From NCBI RefSeq assembly GCF_036199905.1, contig NZ_CP108109.1:7196501-7260500 (forward strand): 64,000 bases of DNA, read 5' to 3'. The number at the start of each line of letters is the position of its first letter. Within the stretch, counting starts at the first letter, position 1. The translations under genes were made by a program, and so were the position numbers. This DNA comes from Streptomyces sp. NBC_00223. GTDB lineage: Bacteria; Actinomycetota; Actinomycetes; Streptomycetales; Streptomycetaceae. The notes beneath the pieces were generated by a model. That model searched no databases. It was not told where the DNA came from and was given only the letters and a program-made list of their open reading frames with translations. Of this stretch, positions 58,683-64,000 are shown in pieces.

Positions 58683-60850
58683 ACGCCGGGCCGGCCACGG
58701 CCGGTGGTACCCAGACCGGAGTCCGCCCGGGCCCGGACGACAGTCTGCGCCGATTCGCCGCCATCTGGAGCCGGGCGATCTACCCGGTGACCGCCACCTC
58801 GATGACCCGCGCGGAGTTCGAGGACCATCTGCTGCCGCTGGCCCGGGTGCTCAGCCAGGCGCTGCGGGCCAGACCGTTCGACCCCCGGGCCGCCGTACCG
58901 GTCGGTGCCGCGCTGGTCGCCGCGCACTGCACCGACCCCGAGGCGCTGCCCAGCATCCTCGGCGTCATCGACGCCTATCTGGTGCTCTACTGCCCGCCCG
59001 GGCCGGAACTGCCCACCGACGAGAGCCAGGCCCGCTGCTCACGGCTCCAGCACGCGGTGGCCGTCGGCTTCTCCCAGGCACTGCGGGAGCGCACCTTGTA
59101 CGAGCAGGAGTCCCTGTCGCGCGCCGCGCTCGCCGCCCAGGCCGAGGCCGAACGCGCCCTCGCCGCCAGCGAGGCCCGCTTCCGCGCGGTCTTCGAGGGC
59201 GCCGCCGTCGGCATCGGCATCGCCGACCTCGACGGACACGTCCTGGAGGCCAACGAGTCGCTGACCCGGATGTTCGGCTCCGAGGCGCACATCATGCGGC
59301 GCAACGTCGGCGACTGGGTCCACCCCGACAACGCCCCCGGCACCCGCGCCCTGAACGGCGAGCTGATCCGCGGCGAGCGCGACGGCTACCACATCGAGAA
59401 GGCGTACACCCGGGCCGACGGCTCGGTGCTGTGGGCCAACCTCCAGGTGTCGCTGCTGCGCGACGCGGCGGGCGAACCGCAGTACCAACTGGCGCTCCTG
59501 GAGGACATCACCGAGCGCCGGGGTCTGCTGCGGCGGCTGCGCCACCAGGCCACCCACGACGCGCTCACCGGGCTGCCCAACCGGGCGATGTTCTTCGAAC
59601 GCCTCGACCACGCGCTCGACGACTCCAGCGACATCGGCCGGATCGGCGTCTGCTACCTCGACCTGGACGGCTTCAAGGCGGTCAACGACAGCCTCGGCCA
59701 CGCGGTCGGCGACCAGCTGCTGGTGGCCGTCGCCGAACGCCTCCAGAGCTGCCTGACCTCGCCCGACCAACTGGTCGCGCGGATCGGCGGCGACGAGTTC
59801 GTCGCCCTCTACACCGACCCGCCGGGCCTGCGCGAGGTCACCGCCCTCGCCGACCGCATCCTGGACGCGCTCAGTGCCCCGGTCGCGGTCGACGGCCGCG
59901 AACTGCTCGTGCACGGCAGCATCGGCATCGTGCACGGGCCGGTCGGCTCGCGGGCCGCCGCGGATGTGCTGCGCAGCGCGGACATCACGATGTACCGGGC
60001 CAAGGAGCTGGGCGGCAACCGTTACGAGGTCGCCGACCCGGTGGCCGACGCCCGCGCCATCACCCGGCACGGCCTGACCAACCGGCTGCCCGGCGCCCTG
60101 GAGCGCGGCGAGTTCTTCGTCGAGTACCAGCCGCTGATCGGCCTCGGCGACGGCGCGGTGCTCGGCGCGGAGGCGCTGGTGCGCTGGAGCCATCCGGTGC
60201 ACGGGGTGCTCGGCCCCGACCAGTTCATACCGCTGGCCGAGAACACCGGTCAGATCGTGCCGCTCGGCCGGTGGGTGCTCGAACAGGCCGCCGCCCAGGC
60301 CCGCAAGTGGCAGCGCGAACACGACGAGGGCCACGCGCCGCGGGTCAACGTCAACCTCTCGCCCATCCAGCTGCACCACCCCGACCTGGTCGCCGAGGTC
60401 GCCCGGGTGCTGGACGAGACCGGGCTGCCGCCGGGCTCGCTGTGCCTGGAGGTCACCGAGAGCGCGCTGATCGGCGCCGACGAGGACTCGCTCAAGCCGC
60501 TGCGGCGGATCGCCGACCTGGGCGTCGAGATCGCCCTGGACGACTTCGGCACCGGCTACTCCAACCTCTCCTCGCTGCGCTGGCTGCCGGTCAGCGTCCT
60601 CAAACTCGACCGCGCCTTCACCCTCGGCATGCGCCGCTCGCCCGCCGATCCGGTGGACCTCAAGATCGTGGAGGGCATCGTCTCGCTCGCGCACGGCCTG
60701 GGGCTGACGGTCACCGTCGAGGGCGTCGAGACCAGGACACAGGCCGACCATCTGCGGGACCTCGGCTGCGACACGGGCCAGGGCTGGTACTACGCGCGCC
60801 CCGGCCCCCCGGAACGCCTCCACACCCTCACCCTCGCCGACGCGATCTGA
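58679..60850 (+). CDS. PAS-GGDEF-EAL c-di-GMP turnover protein
   Basis: A 723-residue signalling protein. An N-terminal helical region (1-150), PAS domain (about 162-280; RFRAVFEGAAVGIGIADLDG), GGDEF domain (285-450) with intact GGDEF (370-374) and no RxxD inhibitory site immediately before it, and EAL domain (465-720) with EAL 498-500 plus NLSPIQL, EVTESALIG and DDFGTGYSN. Both cyclase and phosphodiesterase motifs are intact, so it may be bifunctional. In Streptomyces c-di-GMP controls the onset of development. No transmembrane segment. Coupled to the preceding methyltransferase. Confidence 0.94.
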   Translation: MNAGPATAGGTQTGVRPGPDDSLRRFAAIWSRAIYPVTATSMTRAEFEDHLLPLARVLSQALRARPFDPRAAVPVGAALVAAHCTDPEALPSILGVIDAYLVLYCPPGPELPTDESQARCSRLQHAVAVGFSQALRERTLYEQESLSRAALAAQAEAERALAASEARFRAVFEGAAVGIGIADLDGHVLEANESLTRMFGSEAHIMRRNVGDWVHPDNAPGTRALNGELIRGERDGYHIEKAYTRADGSVLWANLQVSLLRDAAGEPQYQLALLEDITERRGLLRRLRHQATHDALTGLPNRAMFFERLDHALDDSSDIGRIGVCYLDLDGFKAVNDSLGHAVGDQLLVAVAERLQSCLTSPDQLVARIGGDEFVALYTDPPGLREVTALADRILDALSAPVAVDGRELLVHGSIGIVHGPVGSRAAADVLRSADITMYRAKELGGNRYEVADPVADARAITRHGLTNRLPGALERGEFFVEYQPLIGLGDGAVLGAEALVRWSHPVHGVLGPDQFIPLAENTGQIVPLGRWVLEQAAAQARKWQREHDEGHAPRVNVNLSPIQLHHPDLVAEVARVLDETGLPPGSLCLEVTESALIGADEDSLKPLRRIADLGVEIALDDFGTGYSNLSSLRWLPVSVLKLDRAFTLGMRRSPADPVDLKIVEGIVSLAHGLGLTVTVEGVETRTQADHLRDLGCDTGQGWYYARPGPPERLHTLTLADAI

Positions 60851-61038
60851 GCCGACGCCATCTGAGCCGCCCGGCCGGCCCGGCGTCCGCGGGCGGCCCC
60901 CACCCCGCCCGTCCGCACCTCACCGGCCCGTCCGGCGCCTGAGGACAAAAGGGACGGGCGGGCGGGGGAAACCCCACCCGAGGCGCACCCCCGTGGTGGA
61001 ATGGCGTCACCCCGCCCACCCGCCGTGGAGGCCCCCCG

Positions 61039-62295
61039 CTGAACGCCCCCGCAGCCGAGACCCTCTCCGCCGCCGCCCTTCTGCTCGTTCTCGCCTTCGC
61101 CGTACTCCGCCCGTACGGCCGGCCGGAGGCGGCCGCCGCGGTCCCGGCGGCCGTCCTGCTCACCGCCGTCGGCGCGGTGTCGCCGTCCGCCGCCTGGGCC
61201 CAGATCAAGGAACTCGCCCCGGTCGTCGGCTTCCTCGCCGCCGTCCTGGTCCTGGCCGAACTCTGCGCCGACGACGGCCTGTTCACCGCCGCGGGCGGCG
61301 CCGTCGCGCGGTTCTGCCGCGACGAGCCGCGGCGCCTGCTCGCCGGGGTCTTCGCCGTCGCGGCGCTGGTCACCGCGGTCCTCAGCCTGGACGCGACCGT
61401 CGTCCTGCTCACCCCCGTGGTCATCGCCACCGCCGCCCGGGCCGGCGCCCGGCCCCGCCCGCACGTCTACGCCTGCGCCCACCTGGCCAACTCGGGCTCG
61501 CTGCTGCTGCCCGTCTCCAACCTGACGAACCTGCTCGCCTTCACCGCGGCCGGTGTGTCGTTCACCCGGTTCGCGGTGCTCATGGCGGTGCCGTGGCTGC
61601 TGGCCGTCGGCATCGAGTACGCCGTCTTCCGCCGCTTCTTCGCCGCCGACCTCGCCGTCACCGAGCACCCGCCCGAGCGCGACGAGCCGCCCGCCGTACC
61701 GGTCTTCACCCTGGTGGTGCTCGTCCTCACACTGGCCGGCTTCGCGCTCACCTCGCTCGCCGGACTCAACCCGGCCTGGGCGGCGCTGGCCGGCGCGCTG
61801 GTGCTGGCCGTACGGGCACTGCGCCGCCGCCGGACCACCGTACGCGGTCTGGTGGCCGCCGCCGGGCCGCTGTTCTGCCTGTTCGTGCTCGCCCTGGGCG
61901 TCGTGGTCAAGGCCGTCGTCGACAACGGGCTCGGCGACGCCGCGCGACACCTCCTGCCGGACGGCAGCGGGCTGCCCGCGCTGCTGACGATCGCCGCGTT
62001 CGCCGCCGTACTGGCCAATGTGATCAACAACCTGCCCGCCGTACTGGCGCTGCTCCCGATCGCCGCCGCGGGCGGCCCGGGACCCGTGCTCGCGGTCCTG
62101 ATCGGGGTGAACCTCGGCCCCAACCTCGGCTACGCGGGCTCGCTGGCCACCCTGCTGTGGCGCCGGGTGCTGCGCGAGCACGGCACGGACGCCTCACTGC
62201 GCACCTTCACCCGGCTCGGCCTGCTCACCGTGCCGCCGACGCTGCTCGCGTCCACGGTGGGGCTGTGGGCCGCCCTGCGTCTCACCGGGACCTAG
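61039..62295 (+). CDS. ArsB/SLC13-like transporter with apparent CTG start
   Basis: A 418-residue membrane protein, about 11 helices, similar to ArsB/NhaD and SLC13 anion transporters, with the conserved NSGSLLLPVSNLTNLLAFTA loop and NVINNLPAVLALLP. Ordinary starts in this frame begin only at GTG 61177, which would cut off the first helix. GGAGG at 61027-61031, seven bases before CTG 61039, restores (M)NAPAAETLSAAALLLVLAF, so CTG is the likely start; no ATG, GTG or TTG exists between the upstream in-frame stop (60940) and 61177. Substrate uncertain, arsenite or dicarboxylate. Confidence 0.85.
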   Translation: MNAPAAETLSAAALLLVLAFAVLRPYGRPEAAAAVPAAVLLTAVGAVSPSAAWAQIKELAPVVGFLAAVLVLAELCADDGLFTAAGGAVARFCRDEPRRLLAGVFAVAALVTAVLSLDATVVLLTPVVIATAARAGARPRPHVYACAHLANSGSLLLPVSNLTNLLAFTAAGVSFTRFAVLMAVPWLLAVGIEYAVFRRFFAADLAVTEHPPERDEPPAVPVFTLVVLVLTLAGFALTSLAGLNPAWAALAGALVLAVRALRRRRTTVRGLVAAAGPLFCLFVLALGVVVKAVVDNGLGDAARHLLPDGSGLPALLTIAAFAAVLANVINNLPAVLALLPIAAAGGPGPVLAVLIGVNLGPNLGYAGSLATLLWRRVLREHGTDASLRTFTRLGLLTVPPTLLASTVGLWAALRLTGT

Positions 62296-62540
62296 CCCGT
62301 CACCCGGACGGGGAGGGCCGCCGGCCGTGGACCCGGGCGCGGAGCTGGGTAAGGATCAGGAAAAGAGCCCTGGTGACGGGGGGACGCCGATCGGGCATAC
62401 TCCAACCGCCGGACTCGTTGATCACCCCGCGCCGTGACCCGGCGCGGGAGCCATCGGGTCCGGGGTACCGACCCATCGGAAGGCCCCGCCACACCCACGG
62501 CGGCCGCCACCGTCGCCCCCTACCGGGAGGATGTGCCGCC

Positions 62541-63719
62541 ATGCCGCAGCAAGCCCCGCAGCCGGTTCTCCGGCAACTGCCCACCGAGGAAGCCCGCGAC
62601 CTGCTGGCGCTCACCCGTGAGATGGCCCAGCGGGAGATCGCCCCCGCCGCGGCCGCCGAGGAGGACGCCGGGCACTTCCCGCGCGAGACCTTCCGCGTGA
62701 TCGGCCGGGCCGGCCTGCTCGGCCTGCCGTACTCCGAGGAGTACGGCGGCGGCGGACAGCCGTACGAGGTCTATCTCCAGGTGCTCGAAGAGCTGGCCGC
62801 GGCCCGGCTGACGGTCGGGCTCGGGGTGAGCGTCCACACGCTGGCGTGCCACGCCCTGGCCGGCTTCGGCTCCAAGGAGCAGCGGGCCGACCACCTGCCC
62901 GGCATGCTCGGCGGCGAGCAGCTGGGCGCGTACTGCCTGTCGGAGCCCACCTCCGGCTCCGACGCGGCGAGCCTGCGCACCAAGGCCGTGCGCGACGGCG
63001 ACACCTGGACCCTTGACGGCACCAAGGCGTGGATCACCCACGGCGGCGTCGCCGACTTCTACACCGTGCTGGCCCGCAGCGGCGGCGAGGGCGCGCGCGG
63101 CATCTCGGCGTATCTCGTACCGGGCGACGCGCCGGGTCTGTCCGCGGCCGCGCCCGAGCGGAAGATGGGCATGAAGGGTTCGCCGACCGCCCAGGTGAAC
63201 TTCGACGCGGTGAGCGTGCCCGACGCCCGGCGGATCGGCGAGGAGGGGCAGGGCTTCGCCATCGCGCTGTCCGCCCTGGACTCCGGCCGGCTCGGGATCG
63301 CGGCCTGCGCGATCGGCGTGGCCCAGGCGGCGCTGGACGCGGCGCTCGCCTACGTCATGGAACGCCGGCAGTTCGCCCGGCCGATCGCCGACTTCCAGGG
63401 GCTGCGCTTCATGCTCGCCGACATGGCGACGAGGACCGAGGCGGGCCGCGCGCTCTATCTGACGGCGGCCCGGCTGCGGGACGCGGGCCTGCCCTTCTCC
63501 CGGCAGGCCGCGATGGCCAAGCTCTTCTGCACCGACACCGCGATGCAGGTGACCACCGACGCCGTACAGCTGCTCGGCGGCTACGGCTACACCGCGGACT
63601 TCCCCGTCGAGCGCTACATGCGCGAGGCGAAGGTGCTGCAGATCGTCGAGGGCACCAACCAGATCCAGCGGATGGTCATCGCCCGCCACCTGGTGGGACC
63701 GGAGTCCAGGGACGCGTAG
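62541..63719 (+). CDS. Acyl-CoA dehydrogenase
   Basis: A 392-residue flavoenzyme of fatty or branched-chain acyl-CoA oxidation. Motifs: YCLSEPTSGSDAAS (FAD contact), ITHGGVADFYTVLAR, GRLGIAACAIGVAQ, QFARPIADFQGLRFMLADM, LLGGYGYTADFPVERYMREA with the catalytic Glu in VEGTNQIQR. Normal length. ATG 62541 has GGGAGG 11 bases before. Alone on its transcript; the 245 bases upstream contain no gene. Substrate chain length not deducible. Confidence 0.94.
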   Translation: MPQQAPQPVLRQLPTEEARDLLALTREMAQREIAPAAAAEEDAGHFPRETFRVIGRAGLLGLPYSEEYGGGGQPYEVYLQVLEELAAARLTVGLGVSVHTLACHALAGFGSKEQRADHLPGMLGGEQLGAYCLSEPTSGSDAASLRTKAVRDGDTWTLDGTKAWITHGGVADFYTVLARSGGEGARGISAYLVPGDAPGLSAAAPERKMGMKGSPTAQVNFDAVSVPDARRIGEEGQGFAIALSALDSGRLGIAACAIGVAQAALDAALAYVMERRQFARPIADFQGLRFMLADMATRTEAGRALYLTAARLRDAGLPFSRQAAMAKLFCTDTAMQVTTDAVQLLGGYGYTADFPVERYMREAKVLQIVEGTNQIQRMVIARHLVGPESRDA

Positions 63720-64000
63720 CCGGGGCCCGGCGTGGGCTCGGGCGGGCGTCTGCGCGGCGCTCGGGCGGGAGTCCGTCCTGAGCTTCGCCGGAGTCCCGGC
63801 GTGGCCCGCACGGGCCTTCGACGGGCCTTCACGGGGGCTTCGGCGGCTCTCCCGGACCTCGGCGGGGCTCTCACCCGGCCGTGACGGGGGCTCGGGAGGC
63901 TCCACAAGGGCTTCCGGCGGCTTCACGCCGCCGCGGCTCGGGAGCGCTCCGGCGGGACTTTCGCGGTGCGGGCCGGAACCGGTGTCCGGCCCGCGCCTCA
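63720..64000. other. Window end, no gene seen
   Basis: 281 bases of low-complexity GC-rich sequence with repeated GGGCCTTC/ACGGGGGCTTC segments. No supported gene or clear terminator before the end. Confidence 0.4.

Overview
The window looks like a piece of a Streptomyces (or very close actinomycete) chromosome. Base composition is very GC-rich, start codons are often GTG, and gene families typical of the genus are present: DUF397/XRE pairs, a BREX-2-type PglX, an FMN-riboswitch operon with a PnuC-like RibM, DasR-type operators in front of a chitinase, and a GuaB1-type IMPDH relative. The backbone is a housekeeping series that I recognise as conserved in streptomycetes: def, fmt, rsmB, mmpL, rpe, a SorC-type regulator, barstar-like, guaB1, an Lrp-type regulator, the riboflavin operon, hisE-hisG, two CNNM/CorC proteins and others.

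Two accessory insertions break that backbone. Between fmt and rsmB (about 2.5-12.9 kb) lies a mosaic island of XRE/DUF397 regulator modules, gene remnants and a divergent cassette. The cassette encodes a MurF paralogue (+) and a D-Ala-D-Ala-ligase homologue, a serine-racemase/threonine-dehydratase-like enzyme and a C39-like cysteine peptidase (-), followed by a large XRE regulator. It is flanked by a 75-bp near-perfect direct repeat derived from a 5-formyl-THF cyclo-ligase-like gene. Between rsmB and mmpL (14.5-20.4 kb) lies a candidate defence locus: an SMC/ABC-type AAA ATPase coupled to a DUF4276 TOPRIM-like protein (-), divergent from a full-length BREX-2-type PglX methyltransferase (+) whose motif IV reads EPPF instead of NPPY. 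No other BREX gene is present.

20.4-28.4 kb is core: an MmpL-type RND exporter, rpe with two TTGTCCACA DnaA-box matches upstream, a SorC regulator, a barstar-like protein, GuaB1, Lrp/AsnC and a PRC-barrel/DUF2382 protein. 28.4-29.4 kb is a gene-free array of about 245-bp imperfect repeats. 29.5-38.0 kb holds davA-davB (lysine to 5-aminovalerate), a DUF5995 protein, a secreted GH64 beta-1,3-glucanase bracketed by two identical LacI-type palindromes, and an MFS exporter divergent from a ROK regulator across an ATCAGG/CCTGAT palindrome. 38.0-45.2 kb is the FMN-riboswitch ribD-ribE-ribM-ribBA-ribH operon followed by hisE, hisG and a PH-like membrane protein.

45.5-54.5 kb contains two CNNM/CorC proteins, several copies of a ~138-bp element with inverted ends, an EccA-like TPR-AAA+ ATPase, a uridine-kinase-like protein, a complete IS4-family insertion sequence (1516 bp, 18-bp inverted repeats, 10-bp target duplication) and an M24 aminopeptidase. 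54.5-64 kb contains a secreted C39-type peptidase and a GH18 chitinase that share DasR-like operators, a DUF574 methyltransferase coupled to a PAS-GGDEF-EAL protein, an ArsB/SLC13-like transporter with an apparent CTG start, and an acyl-CoA dehydrogenase. I saw no rRNA, tRNA or CRISPR array.
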